Below, piece after piece: positions 11,464 to 22,630 of a stretch of 64,000 nt of DNA (the first letter of the stretch is position 1; every line of letters starts with the position of its first letter). The stretch spans positions 124,001-188,000 of the forward strand of contig NZ_JAAILA010000013.1 in assembly GCF_010974825.1 (NCBI RefSeq). The letters run 5' to 3'. Made by a program: the position numbers and the translations under genes. A model generated the notes under the pieces. The model searched no databases, had not been told where the DNA came from, and saw only the letters and a program-made list of their open reading frames with translations. This stretch comes from Aeromonas rivipollensis. GTDB lineage: Bacteria > Pseudomonadota > Gammaproteobacteria > Enterobacterales > Aeromonadaceae.

Positions 11464-11937
11464 TTAGCTCGCCCAGGTAATGATGTGATCTATCCAGTCG
11501 CCGGCATGGGCCTCGTGCACCACCTTGCCGCGCACCGACTGACCGGCCTGATGCATGGCGCTGCGGCTGCCGGTGATGAGCGGATGCCACTCAGGCAGGC
11601 TCTGCCCCTCTGCCAGCAGGCGGTAGGCGCAGCTCGACGGCAGCCAGTCAAACTCGGCAATCTTGTCGAAGGTGATCTGCAGGCAGTCCGGCTCTTTCTT
11701 GAAGCGGTTGCCGTAGTCGGAACACTGGCAGGTCTTGGTATTAAGCAGGTTGCAGGCCACGTTGGTGAACACCAGCTCCTCGGTGTCCTCGTCGATCAGC
11801 TTGTTCAGGCAGCACTTGCCGCAGCCGTCGCACAGGGACTCCCACTCCGTCATGGTCATCTGTTGCAGGCTCTTCACCTGCCAAAAGGGGGCGTTCTGCA
11901 CGGGTTCACTCTGCTGCATAAAAGTTGGCTCACTCAA
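11464..11937 (-). CDS. YcgN-like cysteine-cluster protein (UPF0260)
   Basis: 157-residue cytosolic protein of the YkgJ/UPF0260 family. The conserved cysteines are C-x2-C-x3-CC in [13 protein letters not shown] (about residues 36-48), a second set in [14 protein letters not shown] and later single cysteines, probably a metal or iron-sulfur site. The function is unknown. The length matches E. coli YcgN (about 150). It is a single gene on the minus strand, convergent with the phosphonate operon. The hairpin at 11366-11400 between them lacks a T run. Confidence 0.88.
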   Translation of the reverse strand: MSEPTFMQQSEPVQNAPFWQVKSLQQMTMTEWESLCDGCGKCCLNKLIDEDTEELVFTNVACNLLNTKTCQCSDYGNRFKKEPDCLQITFDKIAEFDWLPSSCAYRLLAEGQSLPEWHPLITGSRSAMHQAGQSVRGKVVHEAHAGDWIDHIITWAS

Positions 11938-12027
11938 TACACTGACAAGCGCGTGGTTATACGCCTTATGGCCCGATTTTTCAAGGTAAACGGGGCGATG
12001 CCAGAGAATCGGAAAGGTCAGAAACTG

Positions 12028-12123
12028 TGGTTAAACGTTGGGCTTCGCTACGCTCAGCGCCAACCTACAACGCCTGTAGGTTGTGGCTGAGCCTGCGAAG
12101 CCCAACATACGAGATTAAACCAA
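12028..12123. repeat. Palindromic intergenic repeat element
   Basis: Nested inverted repeats: gttgggcttcgc (12037-12048) pairs with gcgaagcccaac (12095-12106), ctcagc pairs with gctgag, and aacctaca (12062-12069) pairs with tgtaggtt (12075-12082). The outer ends tggttaa and ttaaacca are near-complementary. The whole unit can fold into one long stem. The sequence style is that of widespread gammaproteobacterial intergenic palindromes. It lies at the edge of the AT-rich orphan gene. Confidence 0.75.
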
Positions 12124-12174
12124 GTACACGGTTACACTGCAGTCAAAAAGGTGAAGCCCCAGATTTCCTACAGC

Positions 12175-13242
12175 CTAGGACTTAATCGACTTTATGAAGT
12201 TTCCTATTTGTTCAACTCCATCAAACGTAGACGGCAGGCTTCCATCCTCGGTCACTATTCCAGAGAATATGATTCGTTCAAATTTATCTAAAGCATCGGC
12301 ATCTTGGCTTTTTATCTCGCTAGCATACCCAGAATAACTTTGAATGAACCTGCATAATGTTTTCCTAAGGTCTATTTGCAATAACTGTGATTTAACAGAC
12401 TTGTAATTAAAAAGAAGAACTCTAAAGTAATAAATAGAGATCGCAACTAAAGAAAGCGTTGGAAAAATGGATACCAATAAACCATCTCTAATGGCAGATA
12501 TGTTATCTATATTCTTATATATGAGTACAAATTCAGCAACTATCGGTAAGATAATTATCACAGACAACAATTTAAGCCAAAATAGAATCCCGTCCCGTTC
12601 ATTTTTCTTTTCATTTGCTAAATCATCAAAGCCTTGAAATAAACCAACAAAGTTAAACGCATTCTCGTACTTAGATAGAGACGCCTCTATATTTCTTGCT
12701 CTACTCTCCCTCTCACTTAAGTCTCTATCCCATTCTTCTTTAATATTTTTAATTTTTTCTGAAACAGCATCGAAATTCTTTAAACTTTCAATTCCCTCAC
12801 TGTTTGCAATCTCCTTGAAAATACTAATAGGCATGTCACGGATCGCAAACTCAATCTGTTCCTTGGCCGTAACTTCAAATAAGTTTACATTATCAAAGAC
12901 GAAGCGTCTTGCGGCTTCGAACTCCATTGCCAGGTCATTTTTGGTTGAGAGATACAGCTCGAAAAGAAATCTAAAACACATCGAGCAAATATCATCCAAT
13001 CGATCTTTCGTTAGATCTTTTTCATCAGCAAGCCTATTAATGAATTGATCGCCTATCCACTTTATATTTATCTGACAGAACGTATTCCATTCACTAGGTC
13101 TTTTTTCCATAGCATTAACAATTAGGCGGATAAGACTATTCCGCTGTTTATCGAAATCATCCGAAGGAACTAAGCCATCAATTTTTTGCCTAAATTTAGC
13201 AAGCACAGTTTTACTCTGGTTTGTATCAAATAATTCCATCAT
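12175..13242 (-). CDS. Orphan two-transmembrane-segment protein of unknown function, AT-rich
   Basis: 355 residues; I do not recognise the family. The first 150 residues are alpha-helical and soluble, residues about 155-200 are charged and coiled-coil-like, two hydrophobic segments lie at about 219-242 and 254-274, and a cytosolic C-terminal tail of about 80 residues (YKSVKSQLLQIDLRKTLCRF onward) follows. Base composition is visibly AT-rich and codon use differs strongly from every neighbour, pointing to recent transfer. It stands alone between ycgN and sucD, flanked by a palindromic repeat. ATG at 13240 or the next codon are equally possible starts. Orphan genes of this shape are often phage-defence or toxin-like effectors, but nothing in the sequence proves that. 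Confidence 0.7.
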   Translation of the reverse strand: MMELFDTNQSKTVLAKFRQKIDGLVPSDDFDKQRNSLIRLIVNAMEKRPSEWNTFCQINIKWIGDQFINRLADEKDLTKDRLDDICSMCFRFLFELYLSTKNDLAMEFEAARRFVFDNVNLFEVTAKEQIEFAIRDMPISIFKEIANSEGIESLKNFDAVSEKIKNIKEEWDRDLSERESRARNIEASLSKYENAFNFVGLFQGFDDLANEKKNERDGILFWLKLLSVIIILPIVAEFVLIYKNIDNISAIRDGLLVSIFPTLSLVAISIYYFRVLLFNYKSVKSQLLQIDLRKTLCRFIQSYSGYASEIKSQDADALDKFERIIFSGIVTEDGSLPSTFDGVEQIGNFIKSIKS

Positions 13243-13378
13243 AAATATCGCTACCCACGAAATATGAAAAAATAAATTGTCATTTAGCCATCATCTATCC
13301 TACGCAGGGTTCTATTCAAGATCTAGCTGTAGATAGAATAACTATTTGAAGAGTGACCATAATCATATTCTATCCATA

Positions 13379-13406
13379 AAAAATGCCGCCCAAGGGCGGC
13401 ATTTTT
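13379..13406 (-). terminator. Terminator of the sucABCD operon
   Basis: Perfect 12-bp stem aaaaatgccgcc / ggcggcattttt with a 4-nt loop and A/T flanks; it lies 25 nt beyond the sucD stop. Confidence 0.9.
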
Positions 13407-13430
13407 ATTAGAGATAACAGGCTAAAGAAA

Positions 13431-14302
13431 TTACCAGCCGGTTACTTCACGCAGGGCTTTGCCGATATCGGCGAGGGAACGCACGGTTTTTACGCCGGCA
13501 TCTTCCAGGGCGGCAAATTTCTCTGCTGCCGTGCCCTTGCCACCGGCGATGATGGCGCCCGCATGACCCATGCGCTTGCCAGCCGGAGCGGTGACGCCCG
13601 CGATGTAGGAGACCACCGGCTTGGTGACGTGGGCCTTGATGTAGGCCGCCGCCTCTTCTTCGGCGCTGCCGCCGATCTCGCCGATCATGACGATGGCTTC
13701 GGTCTTGGGATCGTTCTGGAACATCTCCAGGATGTCGATGAAGTTGGAGCCCGGGATGGGGTCACCACCGATACCGACGCAGGTGGACTGGCCGAAGCCC
13801 TCGTCCGTGGTCTGCTTGACCGCTTCGTAGGTCAGGGTGCCGGAGCGGGAGACGATGCCCACCTTGCCCGGCTTGTGGATGTGACCCGGCATGATGCCGA
13901 TCTTGCACTCACCCGGAGTGATGACGCCCGGGCAGTTGGGACCGATCATGCGCACGCCGGTTTCCTGCAGCTTCACCTTGACCTGCAGCATGTCCAGGGT
14001 CGGGATGCCTTCGGTGATGGTGACGATGAGCTTGATGCCCGCATCGATGGCTTCCAGGATGGCGTCCTTGCAGAACGGGGCCGGAACATAGATGACGGAG
14101 GCAGTGGCGCCGGTGGCTTCCACGGCGTCACGGACTGTGTTGAACACCGGCAGGCCCAGGTGGGTGGTGCCACCCTTGCCCGGTGACACGCCGCCGACCA
14201 TCTGGGTACCGTAGGCAATGGCCTGTTCGGAGTGGAAGGTACCCTGACCGCCGGTGAAGCCCTGGCAGATCACCTTGGTGTCTTTGTTGATCAGAACGCT
14301 CA

Positions 14303-14303
<1 letters not shown>
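13431..14303 (-). CDS. sucD: Succinyl-CoA synthetase, alpha subunit
   Basis: Forms succinate, CoA and ATP (or GTP) from succinyl-CoA in the TCA cycle as a heterotetramer with SucC. 290 residues, the normal length. The CoA-binding N terminus has [20 protein letters not shown]; the phosphohistidine loop is [14 protein letters not shown] near residue 245. The start overlaps the sucC stop by one base (TAATG), a coupling seen in other enterobacteria. It is the last gene of the sdh-suc block. Confidence 0.98.
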
Positions 14304-15469
<1,166 letters not shown>

Positions 15470-15575
15470 AGATGCTCTATCCGTGTTGTAGGTATTTCCG
15501 TCCGGGGCTCGTGTTTCTCAATCCCCTGTGAATGGGGGCCTGGGCGGCCCCTCGTTATCTTTCAGTCACTCTTGC

Positions 15576-16766
15576 TCAGACATCCAACAGCAGACGGGTC
15601 GGGTCTTCCAGCAGCTCCTTGATGGAGACCAGGAAGCCCACGGACTCGCGGCCGTCGATGATGCGGTGATCGTAGGAGAGCGCCAGGTACATCATCGGCA
15701 GGATCTCGACCTTGCCGTCGACGGCCATGGGTCTGTCCTGGATCTTGTGCATGCCCAGAATGGCGCTCTGGGGCGGGTTGATGATGGGGGTGGACATCAG
15801 GGAGCCGAACACGCCGCCGTTGGTGATGGTGAAGTTGCCGCCGGTCAGTTCGTCCACGGTCAGCTTGCCGTCACGGCCCTTGCCCGCCAGATCCTTGATG
15901 GCCTTCTCGATGTCGGCGAGGCTCATGTTGTCGCAGTCACGCAGCACAGGGGTCACCAGACCACGGGGGGTGGAGACGGCGATGCTGACGTCGAAGTAGT
16001 TGTGGTACACCACATCATCACCATCCAGCGCCGCGTTCACTTCCGGATAGCGCTTGAGGGATTCGACCACGGCCTTGACGTAGAAGGACATGAAGCCGAG
16101 CTTGATGCCGTGCTTCTTCTCGAAGATCTCGCCGTACTGCTTGCGCAGCTTCATGATGGGCGCCATGTTGATCTCGTTGAAGGTGGTCAGCATGGCGGTG
16201 GTGTTCTTGGCCTCCAGCAGACGTTCGGCGATGCGCTTGCGCAGACGGGTCATGGGCACGCGCTTCTCGGTGCGACCAGCCAGCGGGGCTATGGGCGCAA
16301 CAGGTGCGACAGCCACTGCAGCGACGGGGGCTGCCGGCTTGCCCAGGTTCTTGATGAAGGCATCCACGTCTTCCTTGGTGACGCGACCACCCTTGCCGGT
16401 GCCGGTCAGCTTGGCCACGTCGATGTCGTGCTCGGCCACCAGGCGGCGCACCGAGGGGCTCAAACCGTCGGCAGCGTCATCGGCTGCCACTTCCACCGGC
16501 TTCTCCTTGGTCTCTTCACCGGCCACAGGGGCCGCCTTGAGGATGGCGATCAGCTGGCGGGAGAGCACGGTCGCGCCTTCCAGTTGCAGGATGTCGCCCA
16601 GTACACCGGCTTCCGGCGCGGGGACTTCCAGCACGACTTTATCGGTTTCGATGTCAACCAGCACTTCGTCACGGGCAACCAGATCACCCGGTTTCTTGTG
16701 CCAGGTGGCGATGGTGGCGTCTGCCACTGATTCCGGCAGGTCCGGTACCTTGATCTCGATAGTCAT
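15576..16766 (-). CDS. sucB: 2-oxoglutarate dehydrogenase E2, dihydrolipoyl succinyltransferase
   Basis: Core of the 2-oxoglutarate dehydrogenase complex, transferring the succinyl group to CoA. 396 residues. An N-terminal lipoyl domain carries the lipoylated Lys in [13 protein letters not shown] (about residue 43), an Ala/Pro-rich linker follows, then the peripheral-subunit-binding domain ([18 protein letters not shown]) and the C-terminal acyltransferase domain with the catalytic HRIIDGRE. The E3 gene lpd is not in this cluster, so E3 must come from the pyruvate dehydrogenase locus elsewhere. Confidence 0.98.
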   Translation of the reverse strand: MTIEIKVPDLPESVADATIATWHKKPGDLVARDEVLVDIETDKVVLEVPAPEAGVLGDILQLEGATVLSRQLIAILKAAPVAGEETKEKPVEVAADDAADGLSPSVRRLVAEHDIDVAKLTGTGKGGRVTKEDVDAFIKNLGKPAAPVAAVAVAPVAPIAPLAGRTEKRVPMTRLRKRIAERLLEAKNTTAMLTTFNEINMAPIMKLRKQYGEIFEKKHGIKLGFMSFYVKAVVESLKRYPEVNAALDGDDVVYHNYFDVSIAVSTPRGLVTPVLRDCDNMSLADIEKAIKDLAGKGRDGKLTVDELTGGNFTITNGGVFGSLMSTPIINPPQSAILGMHKIQDRPMAVDGKVEILPMMYLALSYDHRIIDGRESVGFLVSIKELLEDPTRLLLDV

Positions 16767-16858
16767 GTAATCAGTTCCTTGTTACTTCTTGGCCAGCAGG
16801 CTTGTTCCAGAGACGGAGAGGGTCGGCTTCACGGAGCCCCCTCCCCTTCACAACTCGT

Positions 16859-19669
16859 TTATTCCAGGGTCAGCGCGTCTTCCACCAGGGCTTTCTGCTG
16901 CTTGGCGTGGACAGACATGTAACCGACGGCCGGTGAGGCCGAGGCCGGGCGACCTGCGTAACGCAGACGGGCATTGCTTGGCAGCACGCTGTCATAGTGA
17001 TGACGGGTGCTGTACCAGGCGCCCTGGTTCTGCGGCTCTTCCTGACACCAGACGAAATCGGTGACGTGGGCATAATCGGCCAGGATGGCGCGCACTTCCT
17101 CTTCCGGGAAGGGGTAGAGCTGCTCGATCCGTACCAGTGCCACATCCTGCTGCTCCGCCTTGCGACGGGCATCGAGCAGGTCGTAGTAGACCTTGCCGGA
17201 GCAGAAGACCACCCGCTTGACGGCTTTCGGATCCAGGGCATCGATCTCGCCGATGGCGTTCTGGAAAGTGCCTTCCGCCAGCTCGTCGAGCTTGCTCACC
17301 GCCAGCGGGTGGCGCAGCAAGGACTTGGGCGTCATCACGATGAGCGGACGGCGCATCGGGCGCACCACCTGACGGCGCAGCATGTGGAACACCTGGGCCG
17401 GGGTGGAGGGCACGCACACCTGCATGTTGTGCTGGGCACACATCTGCAGATAGCGCTCCAGACGGGCGGAGGAGTGTTCCGGACCCTGCCCCTCGTAGCC
17501 GTGGGGCAGCAGCATGGTCAGACCGCACATCCGGCCCCACTTCTGCTCGCCGGAGGAGAGGAACTGATCCACCACCACCTGGGCGCAGTTGGCGAAGTCG
17601 CCGAACTGGGCTTCCCAGATGGTCAGACCGGCCGGCTCGGCGCTGGCGTAGCCATATTCGAACGCCAGTACCGCGTTTTCGGTCAGCACCGAGTCGTAGA
17701 TCTCGAACGGACCTTGCTCGTCGTGCAGGTTGCACAGCGGGGTGTAGGTGCTCGCATCGGTCTGGTTGTGCAGCACGGCGTGGCGATGGAAGAAGGTGCC
17801 ACGACCGGAGTCTTCCCCGGTGAAGCGGATGCGCGCACCCTTGTCCACCAGGGTGGCGTAGGCCAGGGTCTCGGCAAAGCCCCAGTCCACCAGCTTCTCG
17901 CCAGCGGCCATCAGGCGGCGGTCTTCGTAAATCTTCTCGACCTGACGTTGCAGCACATGGGTCGCCGGGTACTGGCTGATGCGCTCGCCGAGGGATTTGA
18001 GGTGATCCATGGGCACAGTGCTGTCGTAGCTCATGGCCCAGTCGTGACCCAGATACGGGGTCCAGTCCACGGAGTGCAGCTCCATGGGACGCCACTCCTT
18101 GCTCACCCGCTCGCCCCGATCCAGGGTATCGCGATAGTCGTTGACCAGGGTGGTGGCCAGCTCGGGGGTGATGGTGCCTTCGCCAATCAGCTGATCGGCG
18201 TAGATCTTGCGCGGCGTCGGGTGCTGCTTGATCTTCTGGTACATCAGGGGCTGGGTCGCGCTCGGCTCGTCGGCCTCGTTGTGACCGTGACGACGGTAGC
18301 AGACCAGCTCGATCACCACGTCGCGCTTGAAGGTGTTGCGGTAATCCAGCGCAATCTGGGTCACCAGCACCACGGCTTCCGGGTCATCTCCGTTAACATG
18401 CAGGACAGGTGCCTGCACCGCCTTGGCGATGTCGGTACAGTATTCGGTGGAGCGCAGGTCACGTTGATAGGAGGTGGTGAAACCGACCTGGTTGTTGATG
18501 ACGATGCGCACAGTGCCGCCGACGCCGTAGGCACGGGTCAGGGACATGTTGAAGGTCTCGGCCACCACACCCTGCCCCGCGATGGCGGAGTCACCGTGGA
18601 TGGTGATGGGCAAGACGCTGGAGCCGTCCTTGTCACCGCGTCTGTCCATGCGGGCACGGACCGAGCCGATGACCACGGGGTTGACGATCTCGAGGTGGGA
18701 CGGGTTGAAGGCCAGCGCCAGGTGGACGTTGCCGCCCGGGGTGGCGAAGTCGGAGGAGAAGCCCATGTGGTACTTCACATCCCCTGTCCCCCAGGATTCG
18801 CCGTGCTTGCCGGCGAACTCGTCGAACAGCTCCTGGGCGCGCTTGCCCAGCACGTTGATCAGCACGTTCAGGCGACCCCGGTGGGCCATGCCGATGACGG
18901 CCTCTTTGCAGCCCTGCTCACCGGCGCGGCGGATCAGCTCCTTGAGCATGGGCACCATGGCATCGCCCCCTTCCAGGGAGAAACGCTTGGCCCCCGGGAA
19001 CTTGGCACCCAGGTATTTTTCCAGCCCTTCGGCGGCGGTCAGGCTCTCGAGGAAGCGGGTCTTCTCTTCGAGGGTATAGGTCCCCTTCCCTTCGATGGAT
19101 TCAAGACGGTCTTGCAGCCAGCGCTTCTCCTCGGTGGAGGTGATGTGCATGTAGTCTGCACCTATGCTGCTGCAGTAGGTTTTCTTCAGCGAGGCGTAGA
19201 GATCGGAGAGCACCATGGTCTCGCGACCTATGGCGTAGGAGCCCACATTGAAGGTGGCCTCCATGTCTGCGCCCTGCAGGTTGTGAAATGCCGGGTCGAG
19301 CTCGGCAACGGTTTCACGGGTCCAGAGGCCGAGGGGATCCAGATTGGCATTCTGGTGACCGCGGAAGCGGAAGGCGTTGATCAGCTGCAGTACGCGCACC
19401 TGCTTGGCATCCACCTGGGGATCGGAGACAGGGGCGCTGTAACGGGAGGGATCCTTGGCCAGGCGGCGGAAATAGTCGCGAACCTGGGAGTGGGGTTGTT
19501 CAACTGCATGGCCATTGACCTGGGGCAGCTCGCTAAACAGGCTGCGCCACTCATCGGCCACGGAGTCGGGGTTTTCCAGGAAGGATTCGTACAAATCCTC
19601 AATGTAGCTTGCATTCGCACCAGCCAGGTGAGATGACTCCAACCAGGCCTTCATCACGCCGTTATGCAT
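16859..19669 (-). CDS. sucA: 2-oxoglutarate dehydrogenase E1
   Basis: Thiamine-diphosphate-dependent decarboxylase of the 2-oxoglutarate dehydrogenase complex; 936 residues, the E. coli length being 933. The N terminus (MKAWLESSHLAGANASYIE) and FRFRGHQNANLDPLGLW are family marks; the ThDP region contains GDSAIAGQGVVAETFN and NNQVGFTT, and the C-terminal transketolase part carries GYEGQGPEHSSARLER. The ATG at 19669 is preferred over the internal ATG six codons on because E. coli SucA starts at the same place. A large open frame on the opposite strand (16997-19636) is a coding shadow. Confidence 0.98.
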   Translation of the reverse strand: MHNGVMKAWLESSHLAGANASYIEDLYESFLENPDSVADEWRSLFSELPQVNGHAVEQPHSQVRDYFRRLAKDPSRYSAPVSDPQVDAKQVRVLQLINAFRFRGHQNANLDPLGLWTRETVAELDPAFHNLQGADMEATFNVGSYAIGRETMVLSDLYASLKKTYCSSIGADYMHITSTEEKRWLQDRLESIEGKGTYTLEEKTRFLESLTAAEGLEKYLGAKFPGAKRFSLEGGDAMVPMLKELIRRAGEQGCKEAVIGMAHRGRLNVLINVLGKRAQELFDEFAGKHGESWGTGDVKYHMGFSSDFATPGGNVHLALAFNPSHLEIVNPVVIGSVRARMDRRGDKDGSSVLPITIHGDSAIAGQGVVAETFNMSLTRAYGVGGTVRIVINNQVGFTTSYQRDLRSTEYCTDIAKAVQAPVLHVNGDDPEAVVLVTQIALDYRNTFKRDVVIELVCYRRHGHNEADEPSATQPLMYQKIKQHPTPRKIYADQLIGEGTITPELATTLVNDYRDTLDRGERVSKEWRPMELHSVDWTPYLGHDWAMSYDSTVPMDHLKSLGERISQYPATHVLQRQVEKIYEDRRLMAAGEKLVDWGFAETLAYATLVDKGARIRFTGEDSGRGTFFHRHAVLHNQTDASTYTPLCNLHDEQGPFEIYDSVLTENAVLAFEYGYASAEPAGLTIWEAQFGDFANCAQVVVDQFLSSGEQKWGRMCGLTMLLPHGYEGQGPEHSSARLERYLQMCAQHNMQVCVPSTPAQVFHMLRRQVVRPMRRPLIVMTPKSLLRHPLAVSKLDELAEGTFQNAIGEIDALDPKAVKRVVFCSGKVYYDLLDARRKAEQQDVALVRIEQLYPFPEEEVRAILADYAHVTDFVWCQEEPQNQGAWYSTRHHYDSVLPSNARLRYAGRPASASPAVGYMSVHAKQQKALVEDALTLE

Positions 19670-19717
19670 TTCTATCCCTTGTACATCTTGTTCACTGCAG
19701 CGCAGCTTGTAGGGTCA

Positions 19718-19744
19718 TAGCCATCCCGGGACGGGATGGCTATC
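19718..19744 (-). other. Perfect hairpin in the sdhB-sucA gap
   Basis: 12-bp perfect stem atagccatcccg / cgggatggctat with a 3-nt loop, in the 114-bp gap between sdhB and sucA. No T run follows on the minus strand, so it is unlikely to stop all transcription; an mRNA-processing or stabilising role, or partial attenuation, would fit. Confidence 0.6.
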
Positions 19745-19783
19745 CAGAGGTCGGGCCCGGCGCAAGGCGCCCTGGCCCTGGTA

Positions 19784-20500
19784 TCAAACAGCCCGGTTGA
19801 GCAACATCGACTTGATCTGACCGATGGCCTTGGTCGGGTTCAAGCCCTTGGGACAGACGTTCACGCAGTTCATGATGCCGTGGCAGCGGAACACGCTAAA
19901 GGCGTCATCCAGGTTGCCCAGTCGTTCAGTGGCGGCGGTGTCGCGGCTGTCCGCCAGCCAGCGGTAGGCGGCGAGCAGGCCAGCGGGGCCTATGAACTTG
20001 TCCGGGTTCCACCAGAAGGAGGGACAAGAGGTGGAGCAGCAGGCACAGAGAATACACTCGTACAGGCCATCCAGCTTGGCGCGCTCTTCGGGGGATTGCA
20101 GGTGCTCACGCACGGGCGGCAGTTTTTCATCGTTGATGAGGAAGGGCTTGACCTTCTCCCACTGGGTGTAGAACTGGGTCATGTCGATCACCAGATCGCG
20201 GATCACCGGCAGACCAGGCAGGGGCCGGATGACGACCTTGTTGCCCTTCTTCAGCAGATCGGAGAGCGGGGTGATGCAGGCAAGACCGTTCTTGCCATTC
20301 ATGTTGAGACCGTCTGATCCACAGACCCCTTCGCGGCACGAGCGGCGGAAGGAGAGAGTAGGATCCAGCTCTTTCAACTGGATCAGTGCGTCGAGCACCA
20401 TCATGTCGGAACCTTCAGGAATATCAAGACGATATTCCTTCATATGCGGGACGTTATCAACGTCCGGGTTATAGCGATATACCGAGAATGTGACGTTCAT
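19784..20500 (-). CDS. sdhB: Succinate dehydrogenase iron-sulfur subunit
   Basis: Carries electrons from SdhA to the membrane quinone site through [2Fe-2S], [4Fe-4S] and [3Fe-4S] clusters. 238 residues, equal to E. coli. The plant-ferredoxin motif is SCREGVCGSDGLNMNG with a later single Cys; the second cluster region is CILCACCSTSCPSFWWNP and the third CHGIMNCVNVCPKGLNP. It lies 17 nt after sdhA. Confidence 0.98.
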   Translation of the reverse strand: MNVTFSVYRYNPDVDNVPHMKEYRLDIPEGSDMMVLDALIQLKELDPTLSFRRSCREGVCGSDGLNMNGKNGLACITPLSDLLKKGNKVVIRPLPGLPVIRDLVIDMTQFYTQWEKVKPFLINDEKLPPVREHLQSPEERAKLDGLYECILCACCSTSCPSFWWNPDKFIGPAGLLAAYRWLADSRDTAATERLGNLDDAFSVFRCHGIMNCVNVCPKGLNPTKAIGQIKSMLLNRAV

Positions 20501-20517
20501 TGTGCTTGGCTCCGCAA

Positions 20518-22293
20518 TCAGTAAGTCCGGACCTTGGGCGGGAACGCCTCACGGGTCTTGGGTGACATGTTGACCGCGCGACGGGTCATGGACTCGGTGT
20601 CCGGATGATAGAGGCTGTGGCACAACCAGCTCTCGTCGTCACGCTCCGGGAAGTCGAAGCGGCTATGGGCGCCCCGGCTCTCGGTACGGAAGTTGGCGGC
20701 AACTGCGGTGGCAAACGCCGTCTCCATCAGGTTGTCCAGTTCCAGACACTCGATGCGCTGGGTGTTGAACTCCTTGGAGGTGTCGTCCAGACGGGCATTC
20801 TTGAGGCGCTCGCGGATGAGTTTCAGCTCGGCCAGCCCTTCTGCCATGGCGTCCCCTTCACGGAACACGGAGAAGTTGTTCTGCATGCAGCGTTGCAGGT
20901 CACGGCGGATCTCGGCGGGATCCTCGCCATCGCGGTTGTTCTCCCAGCGATTGAAGCGGGCCAGCGCCGCGGCGATATCGGACTCGGAGGCATCGCGGCC
21001 ATGATCCATCTCGCCCAGGGTCTCCACCAGGTGCATGCCGGCGGCACGACCGAACACCACCAGATCCAGCAGGGAGTTGCCGCCGAGGCGGTTGGCACCG
21101 TGCACGGAAACGCAGGCTATCTCCCCCACCGCGAACAGGCCGACCACGGGGACGTCGTTGCCGTCTTTATCCTGGGTCAGGCACTGGCCGTTCACGCTGG
21201 TCGGCACACCGCCCATCATGTAGTGGCAGGTCGGGATGATGGGAATGGGTTCCTTGACCGGATCCACGTGGGCGAAGGTGCGAGAGAGCTCGCAGATGCC
21301 CGGCAGACGGGATTCCAGTACCTCTTTACCGAGGTGATCCAACTTGAGCTTGATGTGCGGGCCCCAGGGACCGTCACAGCCACGGCCTTCGCGGATCTCG
21401 ATCATGATGGAGCGAGCCACCACGTCGCGACCGGCCAAGTCCTTGGCGTTGGGTGCATAACGCTCCATGAAGCGCTCGCCATCTTTGTTGAGCAGATAGC
21501 CGCCTTCACCACGGCAACCCTCGGTCACCAGTACCCCTGCCCCGGCGATGCCGGTGGGGTGGAACTGCCAGAACTCCATGTCCTGCACGCCAACCCCGGC
21601 ACGCAGTGCCATGCCGACGCCGTCACCCGTGTTGATGTGGGCGTTGGTGGTGGACTGGTAGATGCGACCGGCGCCGCCGGTGGCGAGCACCGTGGCCTTG
21701 GCCTTGAAGTAGACGACTTCGCCGCTCTCCATGTCGATGGCGGTACAGCCGACGATGTGGCCGTCCTGGTTCTTCACCAGATCCAGGGCATACCACTCGG
21801 AGAAGACGGTGGTCTTGTTCTTGACGTTCTGCTGATACAGGGTATGCAGCAGGGCGTGACCTGTCCGGTCGGCCGCCGCCGCGGTACGGGCCGCCTGCTC
21901 GCCACCAAAATTCTTGGACTGACCGCCGAAGGGGCGCTGATAGACAGAGCCGTTGTCGAAGCGGGAGAAGGGCAAGCCCATGTTCTCCAGCTCATAGATG
22001 GCCTCGGGGCCCGTCTTGCACATGTATTCAATCGCTTCCTGGTCACCGATGTAATCGGAGCCCTTGACGGTGTCATACATGTGCCACTGCCAGTTGTCGT
22101 CATGGGCATTGCCCAGGGCGACCGTGATCCCGCCCTGGGCGGAAACCGTGTGGGAACGAGTCGGGAAAACCTTGGAAAGCAGTGCGCAGCTCTTGCCGGA
22201 CTGGGCAATCTGCAGCGCGGCGCGCATGCCGGCACCACCGGCACCGATCACGACCGCATCAAATTCACGAGTTGGAATAGTCACCTTACACAC
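20518..22293 (-). CDS. sdhA: Succinate dehydrogenase flavoprotein subunit
   Basis: Oxidises succinate to fumarate with covalently bound FAD; membrane-associated with SdhBCD. 591 residues (E. coli 588). The FAD-binding start is [16 protein letters not shown], the covalent-FAD histidine is in SHTVSAQGG, and [12 protein letters not shown] and the [18 protein letters not shown] motif follow. There is no ATG; GTG at 22291-22293 (overlapping sdhD) or GTG at 22282-22284, just after the sdhD stop, are the candidate starts. Neither has a clear Shine-Dalgarno, which suggests translational coupling to sdhD. Confidence 0.97.
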   Translation of the reverse strand: MCKVTIPTREFDAVVIGAGGAGMRAALQIAQSGKSCALLSKVFPTRSHTVSAQGGITVALGNAHDDNWQWHMYDTVKGSDYIGDQEAIEYMCKTGPEAIYELENMGLPFSRFDNGSVYQRPFGGQSKNFGGEQAARTAAAADRTGHALLHTLYQQNVKNKTTVFSEWYALDLVKNQDGHIVGCTAIDMESGEVVYFKAKATVLATGGAGRIYQSTTNAHINTGDGVGMALRAGVGVQDMEFWQFHPTGIAGAGVLVTEGCRGEGGYLLNKDGERFMERYAPNAKDLAGRDVVARSIMIEIREGRGCDGPWGPHIKLKLDHLGKEVLESRLPGICELSRTFAHVDPVKEPIPIIPTCHYMMGGVPTSVNGQCLTQDKDGNDVPVVGLFAVGEIACVSVHGANRLGGNSLLDLVVFGRAAGMHLVETLGEMDHGRDASESDIAAALARFNRWENNRDGEDPAEIRRDLQRCMQNNFSVFREGDAMAEGLAELKLIRERLKNARLDDTSKEFNTQRIECLELDNLMETAFATAVAANFRTESRGAHSRFDFPERDDESWLCHSLYHPDTESMTRRAVNMSPKTREAFPPKVRTY

Positions 22294-22630
22294 CCCACAG
22301 CACGACGAAACCCGTCATCAGATAGACGAACAGCACCACCACCAGCGCAAACTGCAGCGCACCGCGCAGCCCGACCGGCTTGATATAGTCGGTCAGCACC
22401 TGCCACAGACCGATCCAGGCGTGGATCAGGACGCACAAGAGCGTCAGCAGGGTGAAGACCTTGGTGAAGGTTGTGGCGAAGAAGCCGGTCCACACCTCGT
22501 AGGTAATGTCGTTGAAGGCGACAAAGCCGACCAGGTAGAGGACGTAAGCCGTCATGATGAGGGCGGTGGCGCGGATCAGGATGTAATCATGAACACCGCT
22601 GCGCCCGAAAGTTGCAGAATTGGTTACCAT
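22286..22630 (-). CDS. sdhD: Succinate dehydrogenase membrane anchor subunit
   Basis: 114-residue inner-membrane protein with three transmembrane segments that, with SdhC, binds haem b and ubiquinone. The start [21 protein letters not shown] matches the E. coli subunit; the haem and quinone region is [20 protein letters not shown]. The ATG overlaps the sdhC stop and the 3' end overlaps the proposed sdhA start. The longer open frame upstream belongs to an out-of-frame reading of sdhC. Confidence 0.96.
   Translation of the reverse strand: MVTNSATFGRSGVHDYILIRATALIMTAYVLYLVGFVAFNDITYEVWTGFFATTFTKVFTLLTLLCVLIHAWIGLWQVLTDYIKPVGLRGALQFALVVVLFVYLMTGFVVLWGV

Noticed and set aside
16997..19636. Open frame of 879 codons on the plus strand opposite sucA
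   Set aside because: It mirrors the codon structure of the highly conserved sucA and has no ribosome site or family signal; a high-GC coding shadow.
20605..22383. Open frame of 592 codons opposite sdhA
   Set aside because: Shadow of sdhA with no recognisable domain.
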